Source of the DNA: an uncultured Dorea sp.
GTDB lineage: Bacteria > Bacillota > Clostridia > Lachnospirales > Lachnospiraceae
Direction: 5' to 3'
Length of the DNA: 64,000 bases
Assembly (NCBI GenBank): GCA_910579015.1
Contig: CAJTRO010000005.1
Coordinates: 65,429 to 129,428, forward strand
The notes below the pieces were generated by a model, which saw only the letters and a program-made list of their open reading frames with translations, had not been told where the DNA came from and ran no database searches. The position numbers were made by a program, and so were the translations under genes. Shown here one piece after another: positions 53,208-62,607 of the stretch. The first letter of the stretch is position 1. Every line of letters starts with the position of its first letter.

Positions 53208-55385
53208 TCACCACACCTGCATGATCACACTCAGCAGATGCGCAATATCGACAGGCTTTGCCACATGGGCGTTCATTCCGCTCTCAAGAGCCCTCTTCTT
53301 ATCCTCGTCGAATGTATTGGCCGACACGGCAATGATAGGTATGCCTGACAGCGCCGGATTATCCAGCCTCCGGATCATCCTCGACGCGTGATAACCGTCC
53401 ATGACGGGCATCTGGATATCCATAAGGATCAGCGCATATTCCCCCGGCTTTGAGTTCTTGATCATCTCAACCGCAACACTGCCGTCGCAGGCCGTATCCA
53501 CAATGAACCCCTCATCCTGCAAAAGCTCTGCCTCAAGCTCCCGATTCAGCTCGTTGTCTTCCACTAACAGGACCTTCCTGGCCTTATCCACAATTCCTCC
53601 GCCATTCTCTCTGACCGCAGGACGCGAAACCTTCCCACTGTACTGCCGGAACCGGAACGTCACCGTAAAACTGCTGCCGACGCCTTCTTCACTGGATACA
53701 TCTATCTTTCCGCCCATCAGCTCCACAGTCCGTCTGACGATCGTAAGTCCAAGCCCGGTCCCCGGCACGCCGCTCATCGTCGTGTTCTTCTGCCTCTCGA
53801 ACGGCTCATACATATGCTCCTGGAAGTTCTCACTCATTCCCATGCCGTTGTCACTGACTACAAACCGATAAACCGCATACCCGTCTTCCGTCTCCTGAGA
53901 CTGGCTGACGGTGATCTTAACGCGTCCGCCCTCTCCCGTATATTCTACAGCGTTGCTCACGATACGCTCAAGGATCTGGTCAAGCTTCTCCTCGTCACTG
54001 TACACACTGCTCTGCTTAAGCTCAGAGACATCCAGAGACAGCGCGATCCTCTTGGCCTCGGCCTTTGGCAGCATGAGCTCTTGTATCTTCTTCACCACAT
54101 CCAGAAGATTACACTCCTTCTCATCGAGCTCCAATACACTTGTATCCATCCTTGATATCTCCAGGACGTCATTGATCAGCATAAGCAGGCGGTCGCTGGA
54201 TTCCTCGATCTTCCCCAGATACTTACTGACCTTCTCTATATCATCCATATACTTTCTGGCCAGCGATGCAAAGCCTATGATGGCATTCATCGGCGTCCTC
54301 ATATCATGGGACATATTGGCAAGAAAGGCATCCTTCGCGGCATTCGCACGCTTCTCGTGTCCCAGTGCGTCTTCTATCATGCCCTTCTGCTTCATCTCAT
54401 GCCGTATCTCATCATCTACACTGCGGCATCCCATCACAAACTTGGAAATATTCTGTTCATCTCCCACATTCACGATGCGCAGCTGTAGATACTTCTTCTT
54501 ACCGTCCTTGATAATACGGTAGTTCGTGTAGAACATCCGGTCTGCCAAAAGCCGCTGCCTGATATACTGCGGACTGACAGCCTGCGTCACAGCCTCCCGG
54601 TCCTCCGGACATACCCATTCCCTGATATATTCTTCCGCAAACCCGTCGAATCCGCATTCACAGTGTTCCTTACTGAAACGGTACTCCATCCGCTCGCTGT
54701 ACCGGTAAGTCCAGATCCGGTCCTCTTCAAGGTCAATATAAAAAATAGACTCATAATCTATACTGAGCCCTTCTATCAGTATCAATCGGCGCAGCTGCTC
54801 TTCGTTCACAGCCTCAAGTTCCCGCCCATACTCCTCAATACGATCCCTGAGCCTCTGTTCCTTCCGAACCCCTTCGGCCAGCATCGCCTGCTTCTCCTGC
54901 TCGCGGCGCTCCTTCTTCTCAGTCATATCCGCCACGAACACATAGAAGATATCACCGGCAAGCTCACTACAGATAAAGTGCCCGTAATCCTCAACCCAGC
55001 GCACCTGCCCGTCCTTCCTGATGATCCGGTATTCCACATAGTCGAGATCATAATGACTGTCCCTGATCTGTCTCCGTATACTCTCCTCCACATCGTCAAG
55101 ATCGTCCGGATGAACAATTCCACGGAACGAGTTGCCGGTCAGCTCCCTAAGTTCCTCCATCGTATCACATCCAAACATCCTTAACATCGCCTTATTCGCA
55201 TAGATAAGCTCCTCATCCCCGTCTGCGTGATAGACGAAGAAGCCTCCCGGCATCTCTTCTGTAATCTTCTTTACCATATCCTCTGCCGGTATATCATGAA
55301 CCCCCAACAATGAATGAACGCCAAATCCGCCGTCCTGTCCGTTCCGCTCGCTCAATTCCACCCCTCCTTCATACTTCCTGTACAT
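53208..55385 (-). CDS. Hybrid sensor histidine kinase (PAS-PAS-HisKA-HATPase-REC)
   Basis: 725 residues, cytoplasmic by sequence (no membrane segments). The first PAS/PAC unit is about 35-145 (EEMPGGFFVYHADGDEELIY; YRIIRKDGQVRWVEDYGHF). A second PAS-like region is about 200-325 (DYESIFYIDLEEDRIWTYRY). HisKA has the phospho-acceptor in FLANMSHDMRTPMNAIIGF (about 364). The ATPase has DNGMGM and GVPGTGLGL. The C-terminal receiver (about 605-725) has VLLVEDNELN, the acceptor Asp in LILMDIQMPVMDG and the Lys in HVAKPVD. The input signal is unknown. No separate response regulator is adjacent. Confidence 0.93.
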   Translation of the reverse strand: MYRKYEGGVELSERNGQDGGFGVHSLLGVHDIPAEDMVKKITEEMPGGFFVYHADGDEELIYANKAMLRMFGCDTMEELRELTGNSFRGIVHPDDLDDVEESIRRQIRDSHYDLDYVEYRIIRKDGQVRWVEDYGHFICSELAGDIFYVFVADMTEKKERREQEKQAMLAEGVRKEQRLRDRIEEYGRELEAVNEEQLRRLILIEGLSIDYESIFYIDLEEDRIWTYRYSERMEYRFSKEHCECGFDGFAEEYIREWVCPEDREAVTQAVSPQYIRQRLLADRMFYTNYRIIKDGKKKYLQLRIVNVGDEQNISKFVMGCRSVDDEIRHEMKQKGMIEDALGHEKRANAAKDAFLANMSHDMRTPMNAIIGFASLARKYMDDIEKVSKYLGKIEESSDRLLMLINDVLEISRMDTSVLELDEKECNLLDVVKKIQELMLPKAEAKRIALSLDVSELKQSSVYSDEEKLDQILERIVSNAVEYTGEGGRVKITVSQSQETEDGYAVYRFVVSDNGMGMSENFQEHMYEPFERQKNTTMSGVPGTGLGLTIVRRTVELMGGKIDVSSEEGVGSSFTVTFRFRQYSGKVSRPAVRENGGGIVDKARKVLLVEDNELNRELEAELLQDEGFIVDTACDGSVAVEMIKNSKPGEYALILMDIQMPVMDGYHASRMIRRLDNPALSGIPIIAVSANTFDEDKKRALESGMNAHVAKPVDIAHLLSVIMQVW

Positions 55386-55410
55386 ACCTTCCCCGGTATA
55401 TTTCCATGCG

Positions 55411-55743
55411 TTACCCGATCATGACCTCCATCTTAAAGCCGTCTTTTTCCGGCATACCGGTAACAAACAGATACCGCATCCGTTCTCCCGTCTCTTCACC
55501 TGCATATACGCTGAAATAACTGCGCCGCATGAACCTTGCAAGCCCCAGAAATATAGTCTGAGCCGCAAGATAGGAGAACTTCTTCAATGTCACATTCACA
55601 AATATCTTATTATATTCATCCGCCTCTATATGATACACGTCGATCAGATCGTCCGTCTCCATAAATGCCCGGATCTCCTCTAATATCCCGGAATCCGAAC
55701 ACGGAAGAAACTCTTCAAAAAACCGCTCTATATCCCTCCCCAT
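55411..55743 (-). CDS. Unknown small protein (110 aa)
   Basis: Start at ATG 55743, 23 bases after the upstream gene's stop, with a GGGGG sequence as weak ribosome site; the longer open frame would overlap that gene. The sequence is MGRDIERFFEEFL, SGILEEIRAFMETDDLIDVY, EYNKIFVNVTLKKFSYLAAQ and RYLFVTGMPEKDGFKMEVM. No domain is recognised. It lies between a tail-anchored unknown protein and the histidine kinase on the same strand. Confidence 0.6.
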   Translation of the reverse strand: MGRDIERFFEEFLPCSDSGILEEIRAFMETDDLIDVYHIEADEYNKIFVNVTLKKFSYLAAQTIFLGLARFMRRSYFSVYAGEETGERMRYLFVTGMPEKDGFKMEVMIG

Positions 55744-55765
55744 GTATACCCCCGTCTGTCTAAAA

Positions 55766-57412
55766 TTATCCGAAAAACAGCCTGTAACAAAGATATCCGG
55801 CCACAAGCGCCGCCACACAGGCAATCCTTGTCAGGAATACCTTCTCCTTGTCCTTGCTTCCATCCTTCCCTATGCCCTCCGGTTCCATCAAAAACCCCCA
55901 CGGACTGTGCTTCTGCACCTTCAGGGAGATCCCCTTCTTCTCGCTCTCTCCGGCTGTCTTCAGGAATTCCCGCCAGTTACTCTCCAGAAGACGCATCCCC
56001 CTGATCATGTCTGCCTGTATCGACTGTCCCTTAAGCAGAGACTGAAAGAAGCCGGCCTCTTCCGAATACGCCACCTGCTGTCTGTAAACCGCGTCATTCT
56101 TCTTATCCATAAATATCCTGTATGCATATTCCAGACCTTCCTCAAAAGCCTTCTGCGGACTGCCCGTCTTCTCATACGCATGTGTGGTGTAATTATATAC
56201 GTTATAAACGCCCTTCCGCGTCAGATAATAATCTATCATCTGATTGACCGCACTCTTTAAGGGGGCCTTCATCCCGCTTCCTCTCCCGGCGCTCTCCGAA
56301 TACATCTGGTTCTTAATAGACGTGATCGCCGCAAGAAGGCCGACCACCTCCTCGTTACGTGCGCTGATCCCCGGATTCTTGAACAGATTACCGCTCCCGT
56401 TCATATGCGCGGCAAACCGGTTGCCTCCTTCCAGTTCCTTACTGGTAAATGTCGTCTTTCCTCCGGAAATACCTTTGCTTCCCGTGTCACTTCCCACAGT
56501 TCCACTCAAAGCCCTGTTCCTCTGGCTCATCTGCAATTCGCCCGACCGCCTGTGAGCATCAAACTCCCGGCTCATCCGGACATTCCCGCCCTTCGCCAGC
56601 TGATACACTCTTCCTTCCTCCTCAGATGCTGCGGACAGACCTCCGGCAGTGACATTCGATGCAGATGCAGTATACATACCTTTATTGCCCCTGCTGCTTC
56701 CTGCCGCCTGTCCCTGTGAATCCGGCATGAAAAAGCGGGAATTCCCCGCAGAATTCATCTTTCCCCTTGTATAAAATCTGTCCGCAGCCCCGGCAGAGAT
56801 CGACTTGCCGGTCGTCTGCTTATATACACTGCTCTTAACCAGCTTCGCCGTCTCTGTCTGTCCTGTCTCTTCTAATAATTCTAACAGATGATTCAGGTCG
56901 CTGTCCAGTATAAGATTCAACTTCGCAGCCAGAACTTCTTCAAGACGCCCTATCTGAACAGCCTGAGCGTCTCCCATCGTATGGATCAGTATCGCGTCTA
57001 AAAGCGCCAGATAGAGCCTCGACAGCTCCTTTAACTGAACGGCCAGCCCCTTATCATCAGACGGCATCCACATGAGCAGTTCGTTCCATAACTCCTCTTC
57101 CATCTCAAGCGTCCACTCAATCTCTGCATCCTTCAGGAGCTTTCCCTCAATCCCAAACCATCTGCTCTGACGCGAGAGCTCCGGCGTGTCGCGCTTCTCC
57201 TGTGCTTCCTCCCTGTTCTCGCTCCGCTCTTCCTTCTTCGCCTCATGCTCCTTCAACAGCTGTTCCTTCGCCTCTGCCGCATGTCTGGCCGCTTCCGTGA
57301 TCAGTACCTGCCCGGCCTCCATCTGCGCACACTTTCTGGCGATCCTGCTGTCAACTGCCACAGCCGCCTGGGGAGGCAGCGCATTCGCTCCCGTTTCCTT
57401 TATCCCTGACAT
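55766..57412 (-). CDS. Unknown protein with C-terminal membrane anchor (548 aa)
   Basis: Polar, low-complexity in places (EAKEQLLKEHEAKKEERSEN; ASNVTAGGLSAASEEEGRVY), with a single hydrophobic segment at the extreme C-terminus (IACVAALVAGYLCYRLFFG), so probably tail-anchored with the bulk in the cytoplasm. Helical blocks include ELSRLYLALLDAILIHTMGD and LAAKLNLILDSDLNHLLELL, and SAVNQMIDYYLTRKGVYNVY later. I do not recognise the family. The gene starts a group with the 110-residue protein and perhaps the histidine kinase. Confidence 0.72.
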   Translation of the reverse strand: MSGIKETGANALPPQAAVAVDSRIARKCAQMEAGQVLITEAARHAAEAKEQLLKEHEAKKEERSENREEAQEKRDTPELSRQSRWFGIEGKLLKDAEIEWTLEMEEELWNELLMWMPSDDKGLAVQLKELSRLYLALLDAILIHTMGDAQAVQIGRLEEVLAAKLNLILDSDLNHLLELLEETGQTETAKLVKSSVYKQTTGKSISAGAADRFYTRGKMNSAGNSRFFMPDSQGQAAGSSRGNKGMYTASASNVTAGGLSAASEEEGRVYQLAKGGNVRMSREFDAHRRSGELQMSQRNRALSGTVGSDTGSKGISGGKTTFTSKELEGGNRFAAHMNGSGNLFKNPGISARNEEVVGLLAAITSIKNQMYSESAGRGSGMKAPLKSAVNQMIDYYLTRKGVYNVYNYTTHAYEKTGSPQKAFEEGLEYAYRIFMDKKNDAVYRQQVAYSEEAGFFQSLLKGQSIQADMIRGMRLLESNWREFLKTAGESEKKGISLKVQKHSPWGFLMEPEGIGKDGSKDKEKVFLTRIACVAALVAGYLCYRLFFG

Positions 57413-57603
57413 CTCATTCTCACCCTTACCTTCTTTGACGCTTCACCGTCCCGCATTGCCGCTTCGCCGGACACAGCTTCATCCATCTGCTTTGCACGCC
57501 CGGCTTCTATATTCTATATAAGTATCGGCGGAATTCCAGAATGTCCTAACCTCTTATCCCCTATTTCCAAAAATACCCCGTGCAATGTACATCTAAATTT
57601 AAA

Positions 57604-57655
57604 GAGCTGTTACAAAACGACCGCACAATCTGCGCAGATCATCTTGCAACAGCTC
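57604..57655 (-). terminator. Terminator after the alpha/beta hydrolase gene
   Basis: GAGCTGTTACAA (57604-57615) pairs with TTGCAACAGCTC (57644-57655), one mismatch, with further pairing inside (GCGCAG region). It begins eight bases past the stop at 57664 and on the minus strand runs into TTTAAATTT. The outer bases resemble the GCTGTTGT palindromes near 1.9 and 4.2 kb. Confidence 0.7.
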
Positions 57656-57663
57656 CTGATCTC

Positions 57664-58596
57664 TTACCGCTTCTTCAGGCACTTTTCACACCAGCCGTAC
57701 AGCTCCTTATATACCTGGCCGCGTATCGACTCATTCAGGATCTCATGCCGACATCCGTCATACAGCTTAAGCGATACATTTTTAAGTCCCGCCTCCCTGT
57801 ACTTCTCATACACCTTTCTGACGTTCCTGCCATATGCCCCTACCGGATCGTCCGCCCCGGCAACAAACAACAGCGGAAGCTCCCCTGGTATCCTCGCCAT
57901 GCTCTTCTTCTGGTTCAGCGTCTTCATCCCTTCAAACATCTGATAATAACCGCCAAGAGTAAACCGGAACATACACAGCGGATCTTCTACGTATTTTCTC
58001 TGAAGCTCTCTGTCTGACGTAATCCAGTCTCTTCCCGTCTCACTTGGCTCAAACTTCTTATTGAAACCGCCGAAACTCAGACTGTCGACGAATTTACTAC
58101 GGTATCTCCAGCCCTTGAACAGCGCCGTCACACAGCACACCAGCTGTCCTGCCCAGAGGACAAAAGCCGGCTGATACCCCGTCCCCATGACGATTGCTCC
58201 GGCAAGCCCGTCTCCATACATAGGCAGATACTGGCGCAAAAGGAACGAACCCATGCTGTGCCCCAGCATCAGGTATGGAACCCCCGGATACTTCTTCGAG
58301 GTGATCACTCTCAGCTGCTGGATATCGCCTATGACATAACGGTTTCCATTCTTCTCCGGGAAGTAACCATAGTCCGCCTCAGTATTGATCGACCGGCCGT
58401 GCCCCAGGTGGTCATGGCCGACCACATAGATCCCCTTCCCGCACATATACTCTGCAAACTCCTGATAACGTTCGGCATACTCCACCATACCATGGCAGAT
58501 CTGCAACACTCCCCTGATCTTCACAGACGGGATCCATTCTATAGCATGGATCTGCGTCTTCCCGTCCCGGGACCGATAATAAAACTCTTTCTTCAT
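57664..58596 (-). CDS. Alpha/beta hydrolase, monoacylglycerol lipase/lysophospholipase type
   Basis: 310 residues. The oxyanion and nucleophile region reads MLGHSMGSFLLRQY (Ser about 110); the acid is in LLFVAGADDPVGAYG and the His in LYDGCRHEILNE. The lid region and the opening YRSRDGKTQIHAIEWIPSVK, GVLQICHGMVEYAERYQEFA are typical of the MGL/PldB group. No signal peptide, so cytoplasmic. It lies 97 bases downstream of citrate synthase. Confidence 0.9.
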   Translation of the reverse strand: MKKEFYYRSRDGKTQIHAIEWIPSVKIRGVLQICHGMVEYAERYQEFAEYMCGKGIYVVGHDHLGHGRSINTEADYGYFPEKNGNRYVIGDIQQLRVITSKKYPGVPYLMLGHSMGSFLLRQYLPMYGDGLAGAIVMGTGYQPAFVLWAGQLVCCVTALFKGWRYRSKFVDSLSFGGFNKKFEPSETGRDWITSDRELQRKYVEDPLCMFRFTLGGYYQMFEGMKTLNQKKSMARIPGELPLLFVAGADDPVGAYGRNVRKVYEKYREAGLKNVSLKLYDGCRHEILNESIRGQVYKELYGWCEKCLKKR

Positions 58597-58693
58597 TCTG
58601 CCTGTCCTTCAACTTCTTAATATATCTGCTTTCTTTATGTACTCTCTTTATGTACTCTCTAACACTGTACTCTTCCTTTAAATCTGTCTGCCC

Positions 58694-60070
58694 TTAGATC
58701 TGCCTGTCCTTCATCCTCACATAATCCCTGTGCTCGGCCAGCGGCTTGTATGCAGGACGAATGATCTTATCCACATTGCGCAGCTCCTCCAGACGGTGCG
58801 CGCTCCATCCGACTATACGCGCGGCGGCAAAGATCGGCGTATACAATGCAGGCGGAAGATTGAGCATACTGTACACGAGACCGCTGTAGAAGTCTACGTT
58901 GGCATTAACGCCCTTATAGATCTTCCTCCTCTCGCCGATCACCTTCGGCGCCATATTCTCAACCATCTCATAGAGCGCATACTCTTCCTCACAGCCCTTC
59001 TCCTGTGCCAGCTGCTTCACAAAGCCCTTGAAGATATCTGCTCTAGGATCGGAAACCGAATAGATCGCATGTCCCATTCCATAGATCAGCCCCTTCTGGT
59101 CAAATGCCTTCTTCTCCAGAAGATCGCACAGATACCTGCGCACCTCATCCTCATCCTTCCAATCCTTTACTACCGTCTTCATATCCTCGAACATCTGCGT
59201 CACCTTAATATTGGCTCCGCCATGCTTCGGCCCCTTCAATGACGCAAGAGCGGCCGCGATCGTAGAGTATGTATCTGTTCCGGAAGAGGTAACAACATGC
59301 GTTGTAAATGTGGAGTTATTACCACCGCCGTGGTCCATATGGAGCACAAGCGCCATATCAAGGATCTTCGCCTCCAGTTCCGTGTACTTACGGTCCTCGC
59401 GGAGCATCATCAGAATATTCTCAGCCGTTGACAGCTCCGGCGACGGAGCATAGATGAACATATCCTCGCCCAGACGGTAATTATAGGCATGATACCCATA
59501 CACCATCATCATCGGAAATTCACTGATCAGGTTCAGGCACTGGCGCAGGACATTCGGGATCGAAGTATCATCCGCCTTGTCGTCATAAGAATACAGATTC
59601 AAGATCGAGCGCGACAGCATGATCATCACGTCCCGGCTCGGCGCCTTCATGATCACATCCCTCACAAAGGTAGGAGGCAGCGTGCGTCTCTCAACCAGCG
59701 TATCGTGGAACACGGCCAGTTCCTGCTCCGTCGGCAGTTCTCCAAAGAGAAGAAGGTACGCAATCTCTTCGAATCCGAAATGCTTATCATCAAGGAATCC
59801 CTTCACCAGATCCTTGATATTATACCCCCGATAGTACAGATTTCCCTCACAGGGAACCTCCTCACCGTTCACCAGCTTCTTCGCACATACGTCGGAAATA
59901 TTCGTCAGGCCCGCAAGCACGCCCTTCCCGTTAAGATCTCGCAGTCCTCTCTTTACCTCGTACTTCGTATATAACTCCTTATCAATTGCATTATTATCCG
60001 AACACAATCCGGCAAAATGCTCAATCTCCGGCGTGACCTCAAACAATGAAAACTCCTTTTTATTCTCCAT
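58694..60070 (-). CDS. gltA: Citrate synthase
   Basis: 458 residues from ATG 60070, which has AAAGGGGAAGT upstream; the longer frame adds 27 codons without homology. Catalytic His are in LHMDHGGGNNSTFT and YGMGHAIYSVSDPRADIF, and the Asp in NVDFYSGLVYSMLNLP. The N-terminal region (FAGLCSDNNAIDKELYTKYE) matches the longer Clostridia form, not the classic E. coli type. It condenses acetyl-CoA and oxaloacetate, feeding glutamate synthesis in anaerobes. It follows rsmA on the same strand, with 317 bases holding a 66-bp repeat array and little else in between. Confidence 0.95.
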   Translation of the reverse strand: MENKKEFSLFEVTPEIEHFAGLCSDNNAIDKELYTKYEVKRGLRDLNGKGVLAGLTNISDVCAKKLVNGEEVPCEGNLYYRGYNIKDLVKGFLDDKHFGFEEIAYLLLFGELPTEQELAVFHDTLVERRTLPPTFVRDVIMKAPSRDVMIMLSRSILNLYSYDDKADDTSIPNVLRQCLNLISEFPMMMVYGYHAYNYRLGEDMFIYAPSPELSTAENILMMLREDRKYTELEAKILDMALVLHMDHGGGNNSTFTTHVVTSSGTDTYSTIAAALASLKGPKHGGANIKVTQMFEDMKTVVKDWKDEDEVRRYLCDLLEKKAFDQKGLIYGMGHAIYSVSDPRADIFKGFVKQLAQEKGCEEEYALYEMVENMAPKVIGERRKIYKGVNANVDFYSGLVYSMLNLPPALYTPIFAAARIVGWSAHRLEELRNVDKIIRPAYKPLAEHRDYVRMKDRQI

Positions 60071-60279
60071 ATCCACTTCCCCTTTCTGCTGCTTCGGACG
60101 ATGCACTGCTGATCTTTCAGTACCCCGCTCCTTCACATACCATAGCGTCATTATCAGTTACTATCTATCATAACCGGCCCCCGATGTGCTGACACAGACT
60201 TGTCTGCTCAGACCGCGGCCGGATTATTGTTCTCTCCTGCACTCTCTTCAAACGGCATACCCCGATTCCCCCATCAGCG

Positions 60280-60438
60280 CCTTTGTGCCAGTGTATTGCT
60301 CAGCCCGGCAAACTCTCATACTCAGAAATCTCCGTCCGGACATGGCCTTTGTGCCAGTGCATTACTCAGCCTGGCAAATTCTCATACTCAGAAATCTCCG
60401 TCCGGACATGGCCTTTGTGCCAGTGCATTGCTCAGCCT
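60280..60438. repeat. 66-bp tandem repeat: duplicated 3' end of rsmA
   Basis: CCTTTGTGCCAGTG occurs at 60280, 60346 and 60412, an exact 66-base period. The copy in rsmA (60388 to about 60438) encodes its last residues and stop; two further copies lie beyond the stop (60280-60345 and 60346-60411, the latter straddling the stop). They differ by a few bases. The rest of the 60071-60387 gap shows no gene. Confidence 0.9.
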
Positions 60439-61278
60439 GGCAAATTCCTCAAGTGTCAGGGATTCTCCCCTCACGCTTGCGCCCTTCCCCAGCTGTTCGA
60501 TCGCATCCATGATCACTTCCTTGGGGAACGCGATCTTGTCCGAATTATTCAGGCCGTTGGCCAGTGTCTTGCGCCGTTGGTTAAACGATGCCCGGATAAT
60601 ATCGAACATCAGACGTTCATCCTCCACCGCCACAGGCGGTCTCTCATGACAGGTCAGCCGTATCACCGCAGAGCCCACCTTAGGTCTCGGCATGAAGCAG
60701 TTCGGCGGCACATTCGCCACGATATAGGGCTTCGCATAATACTGAACGGCCAGCGACAGCGCGCCATAGTCCTTGTTCCCCGGGCCGGTCTGCATCCGGT
60801 CTGCCACTTCCTTCTGCACCATCACGGTAATACTCTCCACCGGAACATGCTCTTCAAACAGCCCCATGATGATCGGCGTCGTGATATAGTAAGGCAGATT
60901 CGCAACCACCTTGATGGGCTTCCCCTCATTCTCCTCCGATATAAGGCCGCGGATATCAAGCTTTAGTACGTCGTCATTAATGATCCTTACATTCTCATAA
61001 CCGGCCAGTGTATCGTTCAATATGGGAATCAGATTCTTGTCAATCTCCACGGCAGCGACCTTTCCCGCCGCCTCCGCAAGAAACTGCGTCATCGTTCCTA
61101 TCCCCGGCCCGACCTCAAGCACCATATCTTCCTTATTGATATCTGCTGCACGGATAATCTTGTCTAATACGTGGGTATCAATCAGAAAATTCTGACCAAA
61201 CTTCTTCTGAAATGAAAAGTTATACTTTTGCAGAATATCTATGGTATTCTGCGGAATTCCTAAGACAGGTCTGTTCAT
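60388..61278 (-). CDS. rsmA: 16S rRNA dimethyladenosine transferase (RsmA/KsgA)
   Basis: 296 residues. The enzyme dimethylates two adjacent adenines in helix 45 of 16S rRNA. Motifs are FGQNFLIDTHVLDKI, the SAM loop LEVGPGIGTMTQFLAE (about 54-69), NLPYYITTPIIMGL (catalytic NLPY) and CFMPRPKVGSAVIRL. The tail (EEFARLSNALAQRPCPDGDF) is the segment duplicated past the stop. The ATG has AGATAC upstream, a weak site. It is adjacent to prophage sequence on its 5' side. Confidence 0.96.
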   Translation of the reverse strand: MNRPVLGIPQNTIDILQKYNFSFQKKFGQNFLIDTHVLDKIIRAADINKEDMVLEVGPGIGTMTQFLAEAAGKVAAVEIDKNLIPILNDTLAGYENVRIINDDVLKLDIRGLISEENEGKPIKVVANLPYYITTPIIMGLFEEHVPVESITVMVQKEVADRMQTGPGNKDYGALSLAVQYYAKPYIVANVPPNCFMPRPKVGSAVIRLTCHERPPVAVEDERLMFDIIRASFNQRRKTLANGLNNSDKIAFPKEVIMDAIEQLGKGASVRGESLTLEEFARLSNALAQRPCPDGDF

Positions 61279-61499
61279 ATGTATCTCCCAAATAATGATA
61301 ATAAGTAGTATTATACATGAAATTCACTCATTATGGTATATCAAAACAATTAAATAATAATTAATAATTATTTAAATTTTATCAACGGAAATGTGTATAT
61401 TTCCGTTGATTTTGTCACTAACGTGTCGCTAACCGGTTGATTTTACATGATTCTGATTGTGCTAATTTGTGTTTATTTCTACAAGTAAACTCTATAAAA
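61279..61499. other. A+T-rich junction between rsmA and the prophage, with hairpin and 11-bp tandem repeat
   Basis: No gene is visible. The region holds a perfect stem ATCAACGGAAAT (61381-61392) with ATTTCCGTTGAT (61399-61410), followed by T's on the plus strand. Directly after are two adjacent 11-base direct repeats, TGTCACTAACG and TGTCGCTAACC (61413-61434). The rsmA promoter must lie here, and the phage attachment site may as well; neither can be fixed without the other phage end. Confidence 0.4.
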
Positions 61500-62528
61500 T
61501 CAGAATAACTGGAACCGATCAATAGCTTTACCGAAGCATCCGGCATATCCGTCCTGGCCGTTGTCGGTCTCATCGTCAAACTGCCAGTCGTAATAGTTCT
61601 GGCTAACAGGACTTACGCGGTACTGGGCTTTCTGGTATCCATGTTTGCTCACGATATCGTCAGGAGTATTGTAGTATACCCGAACCGCGTCAATCGGCTT
61701 TCCGTTGCCCGCATAGCCGTTGTCATGGTCATTCCAGTCATACCCGTTTACTTTCGGCAGCCATCCGCCGCCTAAGACATGTGCCTGATACCAGAGGCTT
61801 CCCTTATTACACTTAACAGCAATACCGATAATCTTTTTCCCGCGAATCCCGGCATAATCGGCAAGGTTTGTGACCTCCGGCAGAACTTTTTCATCTTCGG
61901 TCTTTACTGCATAAGTGAATTTAATCCCGGCATCGGTGCCGGATCCGGATGCCTGGCTTGTTGCTGTCTGATCCACAACCGGCTTTACTTCTGCCTTCGG
62001 CAGTGTCCCTGGCACACATCCGATCCCGAACGTCCCGAGGATCCCCCTGGCAAGCTCATCCATCCGGCTGTTGAATGTCTGCACGTCTCCTGCATTAGAA
62101 ATGAAACCGCACTCCATCAGGCGGTATCCATAGCCCTTCTTTGCCGCCCGGTTCACGTTGGCCAGGTCGCTCCTGCCGACGATCAGCTTAGACCGCCCCG
62201 GGAACATTCCCCCGATCAGACTGGCCAACGCATTATCATAAACATCCGGAGCGAAACCGCTCTTGATGATGACATGTCCGCCCCGCGCGGATGCAGACGC
62301 GCTGTCCATGTGGAGCTCAAGGATCTGCCAGTCCTTCGGGATATTCAGACGGCTGATTCCGTTGTCCCGATACCAATTCCGGGATGTATCGCCTACCGTT
62401 ACCCCGTCACCGCCTAATGTGGCAATCCTTGAAGCCAGTGATCTTACCCGTTCCGCTTCCGTGTATCCGTTTCCTACCGCTCCGGAGTCTCCTGCCCCGT
62501 GTCCTGCAATAATAAATAAATGTGCCAT
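61500..62528 (-). CDS. Phage endolysin, N-acetylmuramoyl-L-alanine amidase
   Basis: 342 residues. The N-terminal 165 residues look like an amidase_3-type zinc enzyme: FIIAGHGAGDSGAVGNG (His), ILELHMDSASASARGGHVII (His after Glu) and YRLMECGFISNAGDVQTFN (catalytic Glu). A Ser/Gly/Thr linker (about 170-200) leads to a C-terminal domain of about 140 residues rich in Trp, Tyr and Gly (GGGWLPKVNGYDWNDHDNGY), likely for wall binding. No signal peptide, as expected when a holin releases it. A weak but present AGGAGTAG site precedes the ATG. Confidence 0.88.
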   Translation of the reverse strand: MAHLFIIAGHGAGDSGAVGNGYTEAERVRSLASRIATLGGDGVTVGDTSRNWYRDNGISRLNIPKDWQILELHMDSASASARGGHVIIKSGFAPDVYDNALASLIGGMFPGRSKLIVGRSDLANVNRAAKKGYGYRLMECGFISNAGDVQTFNSRMDELARGILGTFGIGCVPGTLPKAEVKPVVDQTATSQASGSGTDAGIKFTYAVKTEDEKVLPEVTNLADYAGIRGKKIIGIAVKCNKGSLWYQAHVLGGGWLPKVNGYDWNDHDNGYAGNGKPIDAVRVYYNTPDDIVSKHGYQKAQYRVSPVSQNYYDWQFDDETDNGQDGYAGCFGKAIDRFQLF

Positions 62529-62607
62529 ATTCTACTCCTTCCTGCCGGCAGCTGCGCCGGCGCAAAAAAAGAAAGCCCGTTCAATTTCCGGGCTCTCCAA
62601 ATTTTCA

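Noticed and set aside
60280-60438. Regular 66-bp repeats considered as a CRISPR array
   Set aside because: Units are contiguous without unique spacers and are copies of the rsmA coding end.
60186-60966. Plus-strand frames of 108-227 codons
   Set aside because: Created by the tandem repeat and the rsmA antisense strand; their proteins just repeat the 22-residue unit.
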